IMG/VR virus record: IMGVR_UViG_3300029286_000018
Location: 1-64,000 of that record
DNA length: 64,000 bases
Direction: 5' to 3' (one strand)
Origin: a virus
Of the stretch, positions 25,902 to 34,319 are shown piece by piece. The notes beneath the pieces are model-generated. The model was not told where the DNA came from and did not search any database. It worked only from the letters and a program-made list of their open reading frames with translations. Every line of letters begins with the position of its first letter. Positions within the stretch are counted from its first letter, which is position 1. Made by a program: the position numbers and the translations under genes.

Positions 25902-26685
25902 ATCTCTTTTGCGTGCAATCGAAGCAGAACTGACCTACTATGGCTATGTAATAGCTAATGGACAAGTTGTATCTTTAGACGGTTCTACATCAGACTCTAT
26001 TGATTTGTTTGAATCTAGAATGAAGATGTTGGAAGATGAACAGATAGAAAAATTAAAGAATTCTTGGGATATGGTCGAGACTCATGTCAAGGCTTTGGCT
26101 GGAGGAATTACAGTTCATGGTCTTCGTGTGCTTCAAAAGGCGATGATAAGACTTTATCGCAAGACGCACAATTCTGTAATCAATGTTAGTCCATCTGCTT
26201 CTCATATAAAAAAACTAACGCAAATTGCTGCGGATAGATTAAGTCAATCTACTGCAGAGCAGGCTGCTGTCGTTTTATCTATGATTGAGATATATGAATA
26301 TAACCTTAAAAAAATAGGATATTTGAAGTATCTCATCAAGAGACATAAAAGATCTTCTTCTCAGTTGATGCCAAAGATTGCATCTGGGACTGGCATTAGC
26401 ATGAACTCTTCCATTCAAGGCTCATATTCCAATCTTGATCTTCCTATGGCAGAAAGAGTATTTGAATGGAATGACATTAATGATGAGACATACGGCAGGC
26501 AGGACTTAAAGCAAAATCAGAGACGTTATAAATTGGGTCTAGAAGATAATGCACCAAGTGATACAAAAATTGGTTTTTATTGGCGTGAATTGCGCAATGA
26601 GCCGTACTTAATGCCAGGTGGCTCGCAGGAAGCTGGCTACGAGACTTCGTATCCATATAGAGCAAACATGTGGGGTAATCCATGA
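25894..26685 (+). CDS. Helical structural protein (263 aa)
   Basis: This is a mostly alpha-helical 263-residue protein (MHESLLRAIEAELTYYGYVI; LSQSTAEQAAVVLSMIEIYE) with an aromatic, Asn/Gly-rich C-terminus (YETSYPYRANMWGNP). PKIASGT near residue 155 fits the K-x-A-S motif. It overlaps the gene before by eight bases and the gene after by four. Predicted head or neck component; no family is recognised. Confidence 0.55.
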   Translation: MHESLLRAIEAELTYYGYVIANGQVVSLDGSTSDSIDLFESRMKMLEDEQIEKLKNSWDMVETHVKALAGGITVHGLRVLQKAMIRLYRKTHNSVINVSPSASHIKKLTQIAADRLSQSTAEQAAVVLSMIEIYEYNLKKIGYLKYLIKRHKRSSSQLMPKIASGTGISMNSSIQGSYSNLDLPMAERVFEWNDINDETYGRQDLKQNQRRYKLGLEDNAPSDTKIGFYWRELRNEPYLMPGGSQEAGYETSYPYRANMWGNP

Positions 26686-27089
26686 AAAAGCATAATCAAT
26701 CTTCTATTGTCGATTTTCTCATGCAGCGTGGAACATTCACGTTAAACGGCATGAATGTTATTAGCATAAATTCAAATCAAGCTAAAAATTTGTATTCAAT
26801 ATTTGTGTCTGCAATGAGCGAAGACGGTCATATTAAAATGGCAAAGCCTCTTGCAATGCCAACTACTGATTTTATTGAATTACAAATGGCTGGTCTCATA
26901 GCTGGCGATACATCAAATGTTCATATCACAAAAAATGGTAGTAAGTTACTTGAAAAAATGATTCTATCAGATGATGACTGCACTTTTGCATTAAAGACAA
27001 ATATTGGTGGTCAGTCTATGAATAAGAGTAGTATTGAATCGCATCAGGAAGGTTTATTGCCGAGAACAGCTGGCATATTCAGATTATGA
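26682..27089 (+). CDS. Hypothetical protein (135 aa)
   Basis: It is coupled to both neighbours by four-base overlaps. The product has FTLNGMNVISINSNQAKNLY and IKMAKPLAMPTTDFIELQMA segments suggesting a small winged-helix-like or mixed fold (ELQMAGLIAG followed by HITKNGSKLLEKM is reminiscent of a wing), but no DNA-binding function can be claimed. IKMAKP is a partial match to the recurring K-x-A motif. Confidence 0.5.
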   Translation: MKKHNQSSIVDFLMQRGTFTLNGMNVISINSNQAKNLYSIFVSAMSEDGHIKMAKPLAMPTTDFIELQMAGLIAGDTSNVHITKNGSKLLEKMILSDDDCTFALKTNIGGQSMNKSSIESHQEGLLPRTAGIFRL

Positions 27090-27295
27090 TACAGTTGTAT
27101 TATAAATACAAAAATGAGAGAGATCGCTCTTCTTGTATGGATTTTTTAAAGCATAGTGGTTTTTGGAATGATATTGATATTGATATTTCAAGGTCTGTTT
27201 CTCATAGATTAACAATATCTATGGAGGCAGACGGTGCTGACGATTTTAGTATAAGGGCAAAATATAAAGGCTTTAAATTTCATGAAGTCGATTAA
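27086..27295 (+). CDS. Hypothetical protein (69 aa)
   Basis: ATG 27086 overlaps the upstream TGA (ATGA), and the 3' end overlaps the next gene by 14 bases. The 69-residue product (MIQLYYKYKNERDRSS at the start) has alternating hydrophobic residues in RLTISMEADG and FSIRAKYKGF, so a small alpha/beta fold is likely. Unknown function. Confidence 0.5.
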   Translation: MIQLYYKYKNERDRSSCMDFLKHSGFWNDIDIDISRSVSHRLTISMEADGADDFSIRAKYKGFKFHEVD

Positions 27296-28136
27296 AGACA
27301 GCAAGAAAATTTTTGTAGAGTTAGCAAAGACTCCTTATAAACAGAGCCAAGGGCTTATGTTTAGAAAAGAACTTCAACCTGATTCTGGTATGTTGTTTGT
27401 TTTTGATGATCCAAAACCATTAAGCTTTTGGGGAATGAATACTTTTATCCCTCTTGATATTGCTTTCATTGATGAGCATGGAATTATAAAAGATTTAAAA
27501 AGAATTAAGCAGCATGATTTAACAAGCGTAAAATCAAGTTGTCCTTGCAAGTTTGCTCTTGAAGTTTCTGATGGATGGTTTAAGGAAAATGGATTCGTAG
27601 TAGGTGATTTCATGGAATCTTTGCTTAAAGATTCTGATGGTCATATTATGCTTATAAAAAATAAACTTAGTCAAAAAACTGCACAAGTTGTTCCTGATGA
27701 AGAGTTAGAAGATGTTGAGCCAGAAGTTGTCAGTCCAGAAAAAGAAGAAGAACCAATTCTGGAAAAAGAAAAACCTGAAGCTACACCTACTCCAGTCGCC
27801 CCTGAAGAAGTAGCTCCAGTCGCTGCACCTGAATTAGAAGAACCTGGTATATCTGTCCCAAAATTTGATAGCATTTTTGACGCATTGAGGTGGTCTATGG
27901 CTAATCTGCAAGTTATGAGAGTTACCTATAAAACAGTAAAAGGTCATGTCGTTACTAAGGACATTGAGCCTCATAAAGTATTTTTCTCTAGATCTAGCAA
28001 GAGACAGGTTTTAAAAGCATATGATGAAACGGCAGACCATGCCAGTCAATATATTATTATGAATATTGTTTCATATGGTTTTCCTGGAAGGAATTTTGCT
28101 CCTAGAAGCATATTATTATCACGGAGACTTATATGA
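27282..28136 (+). CDS. DUF192 domain protein with WYL-like C-terminal domain
   Basis: Residues 1-115 match DUF192 (COG1430): VELAKTPYKQSQGLMFRKEL, GMLFVFDDPKPLSFW, NTFIPLDIAFID and CPCKFALEV. DUF192 is a small beta-barrel found in bacteria, archaea and phages without an established reaction. A Glu/Pro-rich linker (about 140-190) follows. Residues 198-284 (VTYKTVKGHVVTKDIEPHKV, LKAYDE, YIIMNIVSYG) look like a WYL/Sm-type barrel, a guess from the EPHKV...KAYD pattern. It is encoded among virion genes, so a capsid-associated role is possible. Confidence 0.65.
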   Translation: MKSIKDSKKIFVELAKTPYKQSQGLMFRKELQPDSGMLFVFDDPKPLSFWGMNTFIPLDIAFIDEHGIIKDLKRIKQHDLTSVKSSCPCKFALEVSDGWFKENGFVVGDFMESLLKDSDGHIMLIKNKLSQKTAQVVPDEELEDVEPEVVSPEKEEEPILEKEKPEATPTPVAPEEVAPVAAPELEEPGISVPKFDSIFDALRWSMANLQVMRVTYKTVKGHVVTKDIEPHKVFFSRSSKRQVLKAYDETADHASQYIIMNIVSYGFPGRNFAPRSILLSRRLI

Positions 28137-28735
28137 TAGAATTAATTAAAGAAATTATTTTAACAGCACAAAGCTTAGAGGTTAAGGGTCTAAGTAAGTA
28201 TGCAGATAAACTAGATTCTGCTGCAGAGTCTTTGACTTTGGTCAAGCAGGCTCAATACGATGGCATTCAAGGCTATTGGATTCGCAATGGGCGTTGTTTT
28301 GATAATTGCTATAGAGAAAAACGCACCAATCAAGCTAAGAAAAGCGCTCAAGAGGTATGGACTGAATGTCACAGTGAGTGGCTTGATTCTCTTATGAAAA
28401 ACAGTTCTGACTGGGATAAGTATGCTTCAGACTCTTCTGGAGAAATGCGAAAAGTGGCATCTGTAAAAACAGCTCAAGTTTCTGATGAAGTTATGAATAG
28501 TGAAATTATGGAAAAAGTTACTAATGGCATTTCTATTTCTGATGCTGTTCCAATGACTGTGGCAGAGCGCATGTTTAGCGTTCCCTGGAAATTGGCTCAA
28601 GTTAGCAATGATGTGCTTGATATTGCGCGTGAAGTTTCCGACAAGGATCCAGCAGTGTCTGAACGTCTTTACGGGTTTGCGGATAGAATTAGGCAAGAAA
28701 GTCTTAATAATTATAAAGACTGCCTGATATCATAA
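28133..28735 (+). CDS. Virion-type protein with repeated K-x-A-(S/Q) motifs
   Basis: This 200-residue protein contains a Trp/Cys-containing helical block (YWIRNGRCFDNCYREK) flanked by SKYADK, VKQAQYD, DKYASDS, RKVASVKTAQV and WKLAQVS. Five or six close matches to K-x-A-(S/Q) in 200 residues is striking and resembles the scaffold polyprotein at 34740. Helical segments lie between the motifs, so cleavage there would release small helical peptides. Four-base overlap with the preceding gene. Confidence 0.55.
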   Translation: MIELIKEIILTAQSLEVKGLSKYADKLDSAAESLTLVKQAQYDGIQGYWIRNGRCFDNCYREKRTNQAKKSAQEVWTECHSEWLDSLMKNSSDWDKYASDSSGEMRKVASVKTAQVSDEVMNSEIMEKVTNGISISDAVPMTVAERMFSVPWKLAQVSNDVLDIAREVSDKDPAVSERLYGFADRIRQESLNNYKDCLIS

Positions 28736-28786
28736 AGGAAAATGTAAAAAATTTAACAAACATAATACATTACGGAGGTATTAAAA

Positions 28787-29482
28787 ATGCAATTCTTTTC
28801 TAACAAAATTTATGTGAACGGTTCTAACAAGTCCTTTCAGGACATCATCAACGATGTGAAAGGCACAGGTATGGTCAAAGAAGCATCCAAGAAGATGCCA
28901 GCTGAGCTTATAGAGAATTTTAAGTCAGACAAGTCTGACAAGTCTGGCAAGTCAGGTGTTTCTGGCAAGTCAGGTGTTTCTGGCAAGTCTGGCAAGTCAG
29001 GCGTTTCTGGCAAGTCAGGTAAGTCAGAGCTAACTTCTGCTCAAAAGAAGCTTCCTCCTGCATTGCAGAAGGCAATAATGAACAAGAAGAAGGCAGATTC
29101 AGAATCTAGTCTTAAGATCGCTTCTATTGAAAAGGTTAACGATAATGAAGTTCTTTTAACCTTGGCTCAATGCAAGCCAATGTCTGGCAAGGTTGAATCA
29201 GACGTTGTTATCGATAGCGGTGATTTTGAAGAGTCTGACATGTCTGGTCACTCAGGCAAGTCAGGCAAGTCAGGTCATTCTGGAATGCATTCTGGAATGC
29301 ACAAGGAAGAGTGCGGTAGTAATATGGTGATGTCTGATTATTCTGCCAAGTCTGCTGGCGCAGAGCCAAAGTTTGTCAAAATTGCTAATCTAACAGACAA
29401 GCAAAAGGGACATTTCCGTAAGTATTGGGGAGATGTATGGCCGAAGGAATTTATTGACGCAATCTTATCCACACAGAACTGA
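28787..29482 (+). CDS. Ser-Gly-Lys low-complexity head protein
   Basis: A strong GGAGG precedes ATG 28787, and a 51-base gap upstream may hold a promoter. The protein has 231 residues. Positions 46-85 are KSGKSGVSGKSG-type repeats and positions 150-170 a HSGKSGKSGHSG-type patch, separated by a folded block with SLKIASIEKV and VLLTLAQCKPMSGK. The C-terminus (VKIANLTDKQKGHF) ends in a Trp-containing helix. It is not collagen (no Gly every third residue throughout). It could be an internal head protein with flexible, basic, DNA-contacting linkers. Similar SGHSGHS stretches occur in the 1933-residue polyprotein. Confidence 0.6.
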   Translation: MQFFSNKIYVNGSNKSFQDIINDVKGTGMVKEASKKMPAELIENFKSDKSDKSGKSGVSGKSGVSGKSGKSGVSGKSGKSELTSAQKKLPPALQKAIMNKKKADSESSLKIASIEKVNDNEVLLTLAQCKPMSGKVESDVVIDSGDFEESDMSGHSGKSGKSGHSGMHSGMHKEECGSNMVMSDYSAKSAGAEPKFVKIANLTDKQKGHFRKYWGDVWPKEFIDAILSTQN

Positions 29483-29491
29483 GAGGTTTGA

Positions 29492-30103
29492 ATGGCAATT
29501 CTGCCTGTAGGAATTAGAAAACAAATGCAAACACAGATGTTCAGGACGGCGCAGCAATCTGCGCCTCCTGAACCATCTTCTGTTTATATGCAAACCGGAG
29601 CATCTGCTCCAATGAGTTCGTCTCAGAATCTAAATGACGATTCTTCTAGCAAATCTGGAGACATTGACATTCGAGAGTTTGTCACTAATGTTCTTGTACA
29701 AGAGTTAGGAGTCCCTCAAAGAATTCTTGATAAAAAACTCGATAATTTAGTTAGTTATTCAATTGATTCAAACGGCGAAGTGAAAGGCTTTTTTATAATT
29801 CCAGTTCATACTGGTCAAAAGAAAGTCACACTCAGTGAAGCTCAAAAAATTGTTTCTTCTTTCTGCTCACAGTTTAATGTTGATTGTGATATTGAACACG
29901 GTAAAAATTTCAAAGTTAATTTTAAGAGTGTCCCCAAGTCAAAGCCAGCAGATATGAGTGGAGATGATGAGGGTAGCTTGCAGTTCGTGCCAGATGAAAA
30001 ATCTGGTACTAAAAAGGTTGCTTCAAGTATTTTTGAAGAACAGTTCGAAATGCGCAAGAATATGCTTGCAGATACGCTCAAAAGACTAGGATACACCAAA
30101 TGA
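29492..30103 (+). CDS. Hypothetical head-module protein (203 aa)
   Basis: The ATG at 29492 follows GAGAGG with a short spacer. Residues 1-55 are Gln/Ser/Pro-rich and probably disordered (MFRTAQQSAPPEPSS). Residues 60-150 form a compact alpha/beta block (REFVTNVLVQELGVPQRILD; GFFIIPVHTGQKKVTLSEAQ). A late TKKVASS matches the K-x-A-S motif before a C-terminal helix. Overlaps the next gene by four bases. Function unknown. Confidence 0.55.
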   Translation: MAILPVGIRKQMQTQMFRTAQQSAPPEPSSVYMQTGASAPMSSSQNLNDDSSSKSGDIDIREFVTNVLVQELGVPQRILDKKLDNLVSYSIDSNGEVKGFFIIPVHTGQKKVTLSEAQKIVSSFCSQFNVDCDIEHGKNFKVNFKSVPKSKPADMSGDDEGSLQFVPDEKSGTKKVASSIFEEQFEMRKNMLADTLKRLGYTK

Positions 30104-30744
30104 TTTTTAAGAATAAAGACTTCAGTATATCTTCTTTGTTTGGAGAAAAGCCTCAACCGAAAGAGTCAAAACCAGTTGACCCAGCTATTTTGGAGGCTTT
30201 TTTTAGAAAGCAAACTAGCAAGTCTGCTGGTGGGGATCAAGGTGGATTAATATCCAAAAGTATATTGAGATCATCTTCATCGCAGGACTTAAATGTTCCT
30301 GGAGAAGCTTTTGTTGGTAAAAGTTCTGCTCGTTCAATTTTTTCTCCACAGTCTACCCCAATTGAAAAATCTGTTGATCGTTCAGTTTCTCGTATCTCTG
30401 AGTTTCTTCCTGATATTAAGCAAGAAGTCCCATCAGATGTTGCTGATGACTTGATGAAGTTCAAGGGTAATTTTTCTGAAGCTTCAAAAGCTGCAGGTTC
30501 TCACGGTTCTGTGCGCACAGATCGAATAAGTATGTTTGACGAGGGTGCTTTTGATAGATTGCAGAAACCAGAGACAGAGAAGAAAGCAGCAAAGGTTGTT
30601 GAAGAAAAGAAAATTTCTAAGGCGATGAGAGCGACAGATATTGCTAACTCAATGTGGTCAAAACTTTCTGATGACAATTCAGCAAAAGGCAAGATGTCGA
30701 GAGAGCGTGCAATCGATAAATTATTTGGAGACAATAATGCCTAA
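30100..30744 (+). CDS. Ser/Lys-rich hypothetical protein (214 aa)
   Basis: It begins MIFKNKDFSISSLFGEK and is largely low complexity with many Ser, Lys and Asp residues, a short helical part near 155-190 (EEKKISKAMRATDIANSMWS) and an end DKLFGDNNA. It overlaps the gene before by four bases and the one after by eight. It is likely a disordered scaffold or internal head component. No family is recognised. Confidence 0.5.
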   Translation: MIFKNKDFSISSLFGEKPQPKESKPVDPAILEAFFRKQTSKSAGGDQGGLISKSILRSSSSQDLNVPGEAFVGKSSARSIFSPQSTPIEKSVDRSVSRISEFLPDIKQEVPSDVADDLMKFKGNFSEASKAAGSHGSVRTDRISMFDEGAFDRLQKPETEKKAAKVVEEKKISKAMRATDIANSMWSKLSDDNSAKGKMSRERAIDKLFGDNNA

Positions 30745-31795
30745 ATTTAATCTTTTTAAGTTGGCACAAGCACAGCCTGGCCAGTTTAATATGAGCCAGC
30801 CAGTGATTCAAGGAGCCATGGAATCTGTTACTCCAGAGGGAACTACTGAGGAGTCGCTAGAAGATGGTGCTGGTATGGGCATGGAAGGTGATACTCAGCT
30901 GTTGATGAATCCCGGTCAGTCTGATGTTGACTCAGAAATAGAGACTTTGTCAGTTCCACTATTTGAAAACCATGTGCAGATGTATGAAAAGTTAAAATCT
31001 ATGTCTACCGGAGATACAAAATCTTCGATGAACGCTGCATGGAATAATTATTTTGCACCTACTATCGGTGAAACTGAAATTGGCGATGATTTTAAATCTG
31101 GTTTGGGACAATTTTTTGACACTGATCCTGATTCTGAAGATGCAGTTGATATTGCTAATCGCCTTTATGACATGTACGCCAAGATTCATCCTTCCCATAA
31201 GGGTTCAGAGGCTGAGCAAGAGACAATTAATGAAGAGTTAGATGTAGCTACTGCTAGTACATTAGATGTCATCAAAATGGCTCAAAAAATGGCTAAGTCA
31301 CAAGTGCAAAAAATGGCAACAGGATCTTTTAATCTTAAGAAGATTGCTCAGCATAAGGGACTTGACTCTTCTAATGTTATTACTGGTCCATCTCAGACAT
31401 CTTTAAGCCCATTCACTCGTGACATTCAGGGCGGTATGCACTTAATCGAGCAGAACAAAGGGTTTGGACTTAAGATTGATGACATTCTTGACATTAACTT
31501 TGAAGCAATTTGGCGTGGTAATATTATGGATAAATATAATCAGCCATATCGTGACGAACAAGGTAATTATGTTGGTGGTTATATAAATAGAAGATTTGAA
31601 GTTGATCGTAATATTCCAGTTGGTAATAATTTGCAGCTTCTTCCAGGAACCCGTCATCGTCCATGGATGCCAGAATATTCTATTCTTGAGTCTCGCATGG
31701 AGTCTGCTAGAGGAAATAAGGATAAGTTAATTAATCCTTTTACTTTTGCAAAAGTCTCTATTGGCCCATTTAACTTAAAAAAAAAGAGCAAGTAA
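30737..31795 (+). CDS. Head/neck protein with slippery 3' end (352 aa, zero-frame product)
   Basis: ATG 30737 with GGAG (30727-30730) is preferred; the frame extends to 30641 but only inside the previous gene. MPKFNLFKLAQAQPGQFNMS opens with a K-x-A-Q motif, and VIKMAQKMAK, QKMATGSF and KKIAQHK form a dense cluster at about residues 180-210. The C-terminal block (YVGGYINRRFEVDRNIPVGN) is probably folded. The gene ends in TTA AAA AAA AAG AGC AAG TAA, where a -1 slip would add a 72-residue zinc-ribbon extension. It lies directly before the portal gene. Confidence 0.6.
   Translation: MPKFNLFKLAQAQPGQFNMSQPVIQGAMESVTPEGTTEESLEDGAGMGMEGDTQLLMNPGQSDVDSEIETLSVPLFENHVQMYEKLKSMSTGDTKSSMNAAWNNYFAPTIGETEIGDDFKSGLGQFFDTDPDSEDAVDIANRLYDMYAKIHPSHKGSEAEQETINEELDVATASTLDVIKMAQKMAKSQVQKMATGSFNLKKIAQHKGLDSSNVITGPSQTSLSPFTRDIQGGMHLIEQNKGFGLKIDDILDINFEAIWRGNIMDKYNQPYRDEQGNYVGGYINRRFEVDRNIPVGNNLQLLPGTRHRPWMPEYSILESRMESARGNKDKLINPFTFAKVSIGPFNLKKKSK
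31780..31786 (+). promoter_or_regulatory. Candidate -1 ribosomal frameshift heptamer A AAA AAG
   Basis: The zero-frame codons are AAA AAA AAG, so A_AAA_AAG is correctly phased, the same heptamer as in E. coli dnaX. It lies in a run of nine A residues (31777-31785). A six-bp stem (AGCTCT 31830-31835 with AGAGCT 31840-31845) lies about 45 bases downstream, farther than usual. An under-called homopolymer (ten A) would give the same fusion directly. Confidence 0.5.
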
Positions 31796-32004
31796 AAATT
31801 AAGACTGCCAGTAAGTCTGGTTACAACAGAGCTCTGGACAGAGCTTTCTCTTTTGGGGCACCCGATAAAAGTACTATGTATGCAAGGCAGAAAAAAGTCT
31901 GCCCTGTATGCAATTCGGATAATTCTGCGGACACATCTAAAAACCAAGGAAAATGTGTCAACTGCGGATTTGATTTAAGTAAAGTTCAGGTCACAAGAGT
32001 ATAA
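31786..32004 (+). CDS. Zinc-ribbon extension (probable -1 frameshift product of the upstream gene)
   Basis: This 72-codon frame begins EQVKIKTASKSGYN just after the slippery run. It contains MYARQKKVCPVCNS and GKCVNCGFDL, that is two CxxC pairs forming a zinc ribbon, and ends VQVTRV three bases before the portal ATG. It lacks a good start: in-frame candidates are ATT 31798, CTG 31833 or ATG 31876, none with a clear Shine-Dalgarno. Protein-like sequence, including a K-T-A-S motif, continues right back to the heptamer, which favours a frameshift or a homopolymer error over a separate gene. Confidence 0.6.
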   Translation, partial: EQVKIKTASKSGYNRALDRAFSFGAPDKSTMYARQKKVCPVCNSDNSADTSKNQGKCVNCGFDLSKVQVTRV

Positions 32005-32007
32005 TAA

Positions 32008-34260
32008 ATGGCAAAACAAACTAAAACACCTCAAGATAATATCGTTGAGCTCAATATTACTGACAATAAAAGATATGCTTCATCTGGCTCTGTGCATCTA
32101 CCATTGACAAAAGCTGCACAATATATGGGTGGTAATGCTGGTACGATTTTTACACAGCCAATGTTTTTCAGTCCGTTGCATACGCCACAAAATTGGCAAA
32201 TTGCAAGTAAGCGCAAAGAAGTTTATCAATGGGCTCGTTTCTATTATGAGAATGAACCAAAGGCTGCTGCAGGTATAGACTTCTACGCTGGTTTCCCAAT
32301 GAATGGCTTATCTTTGGAATGCAAGGACAAAAAGATTCTTGCATATTACGAGCATACAATTGAAAAAATAAATCTTGAGTATTGGCTAAGAAAAATAAGC
32401 CATGAATACTTTTTGCTTGGTGATGCATTTGTGTTTACGGAAATTGCATGTCCAGTATGTAATGGGGTAGGTCATCTTTCTAACGGCAATATATGTAATC
32501 ACCCTGATGGTACTATCAAGAGACTTTTAGTTTTAAACCCAGATTTTATTGAAGTTCAAAGTACTCAGTTAGCTGACGAGCCAAGCGTTGCTCTTATCCC
32601 AGATGATGACTTAAAGAGAGTTTGTCAGCAAAAGAAGCCTAAGCAAGTTTATGATCGTATTCCAGAAAATATAAAAGAGTACGTTATGTCTGGTAGGCCA
32701 ATCCCATTAAGTCCTAGATGTATTAGTCACTTAAGACATAAGGGCTCACCATACGGTACTTATGGTGAAAGTTTGTTGCGTAGACTATTTACTATTATTG
32801 CTTATAAAACTAAATTAATGACAGCAAACTGGATTATGGCAGAGCGTCATATTCTTCCTGTAAGAGTTGTTAAAGTTGGTAATGCAGAGCGTCCTGCTTC
32901 TGAAATTGACATTGCAGACGTTCAGGGTCAGCTCGCTGCTGTTGCAAACGATCCTAATTTGACTATTGTTACACACCATGCATTTGAAATGGATTTCATA
33001 GGAGCTACAGGCAAGATACATGATATCAGCAATCAGATGGAGATGATTGGTAAAGAAATGCTCGATGGTCTTATGCTTCCCCAGACGTTGTTGAATGGCG
33101 AAATGGCTGCATATAGTGCTGCTGCAGTGGGCGTTGAGACTCTTATCCGTAGATTAGAAACATGGAGACTAGAGCTTGGCGAATGGGTTGCTAAAAATGT
33201 ATTCCTGCCAATAGCACAGATGCAGGGTTTTGTTGATACTCAAAAGAGCAAGCTAGTTGGTGAAACAGTTTGGCTATACCCTACAATCAAATGGAACGAC
33301 TTACGCCTAAGAGACAACTCTCAGTATTTGCAGTCACTCATGCAGCTCCACGACAAAGGTCTTATTTCAACTCAGAAATTGCTTACTGAATTCAATATTG
33401 ACTTTGATCAAGAAGTTAATCGCTTGCGGGAAGAACAGATCACTGCAGGTAAGGGCGGTCAGGTCGTTGGCGGACCTCCGGGTGGCGGCGGCGGTGGTCT
33501 TGACCTTGGCTTGGGCGGTGCTCCTAGCGCTGGTGGACTTGATCTTGGCTTAGGTGGCGGTGGTGGTCTTCCTCCTGGGCTGGGAGCGCCTCCTGGTGGC
33601 GGTCCTCCGGGTGGCGATGCCCTAATGGGTGGCCAACCACCAATGGGGGCACCAATGGGAGCGGCAGCAGCTTCTGAGGAAGATATGACCAAGGTCGCAC
33701 AAATGATGCCAGATCCATCTGGTATGTCTATAGAGTCTGGCCGTATCTATAAAAAGGGCAGGGAGCCAAAAAAGAAAAAGGACGAACAGGTTGACCAGTC
33801 TCAAAAAATATTTCTAACAAAGCCTGAGCAAAAGCTTTATCAAATAATTCGTTCTTTAAATATTCCATTGCGTTTGTTTGCTCAATATCAGCAGCATGTT
33901 GCTGGCAATCAGAATGCGTTTATGCTTGACTTTGCATTCCCGGATATTATGTTAAATTTGGAAGCTGATGGAGATTTCTGGCACTCAGACTTTGATGCTT
34001 TAGAAAGAGATAAGGAACGTGATCTAAAGCTTGCATCGCTCGGATGGCGTGTGGTTCGTATACGCGAAAGTGCGCTAAATACAAACGCTCAAATGGTAAC
34101 GCAGGTTGTTATAAATAATATTAAAGAAGCAATTGCACAGCGTAAGGCAATGATGGCTAAACGTGCAAGCGTTGAGGACGAAAGTATTGCCTACGAAGAC
34201 GGAGAAGACGTAAAAATTGCGTTTCAAAATTTAATATATCATAATGAGGATAATGATTAA
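32008..34260 (+). CDS. Portal protein with C-terminal DUF559/Vsr-like nuclease domain
   Basis: Residues 1-475 form a phage portal: NWQIASKRKEVYQWARFYYE, AGIDFYAGFPMNG, HEYFLLGDAFVF, GSPYGTYGESLLRRLFTI, LMTANWIMAERHILPVRVV, LPQTLLNGE, and the WRLELGEWVAKNVFLPIAQM helices. Residues 488-565 are a Gly/Pro-rich linker (GGGGGGLDLGLGG). Residues 602-715 match the DUF559/Vsr-like PD-(D/E)xK nuclease pattern, with Glu607 (KPEQKLY), Asp641 (MLDFAFP), Glu652 (NLEADGDFWHSD), RD and LGWRVVRIRES. Portals form the dodecameric DNA channel at the capsid vertex. The domain order is uncommon and there is no stop codon or frameshift between the parts. TKVAQMM lies between linker and nuclease. Confidence 0.85.
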   Translation: MAKQTKTPQDNIVELNITDNKRYASSGSVHLPLTKAAQYMGGNAGTIFTQPMFFSPLHTPQNWQIASKRKEVYQWARFYYENEPKAAAGIDFYAGFPMNGLSLECKDKKILAYYEHTIEKINLEYWLRKISHEYFLLGDAFVFTEIACPVCNGVGHLSNGNICNHPDGTIKRLLVLNPDFIEVQSTQLADEPSVALIPDDDLKRVCQQKKPKQVYDRIPENIKEYVMSGRPIPLSPRCISHLRHKGSPYGTYGESLLRRLFTIIAYKTKLMTANWIMAERHILPVRVVKVGNAERPASEIDIADVQGQLAAVANDPNLTIVTHHAFEMDFIGATGKIHDISNQMEMIGKEMLDGLMLPQTLLNGEMAAYSAAAVGVETLIRRLETWRLELGEWVAKNVFLPIAQMQGFVDTQKSKLVGETVWLYPTIKWNDLRLRDNSQYLQSLMQLHDKGLISTQKLLTEFNIDFDQEVNRLREEQITAGKGGQVVGGPPGGGGGGLDLGLGGAPSAGGLDLGLGGGGGLPPGLGAPPGGGPPGGDALMGGQPPMGAPMGAAAASEEDMTKVAQMMPDPSGMSIESGRIYKKGREPKKKKDEQVDQSQKIFLTKPEQKLYQIIRSLNIPLRLFAQYQQHVAGNQNAFMLDFAFPDIMLNLEADGDFWHSDFDALERDKERDLKLASLGWRVVRIRESALNTNAQMVTQVVINNIKEAIAQRKAMMAKRASVEDESIAYEDGEDVKIAFQNLIYHNEDND

Positions 34261-34319
34261 AATATTTCAAAACAAAGGAAAAATTTTAATTATTATAAAA
34301 TGAATACCTTAGATTCATT

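Noticed and set aside
28787-29482. Collagen-like protein
   Set aside because: SGKSG repeats do not keep Gly at every third residue for long and contain almost no Pro.
34261-34319. Tiny reading frame MNTLDSL in the portal-downstream gap
   Set aside because: Seven codons with an overlapping next start; more likely leader sequence.
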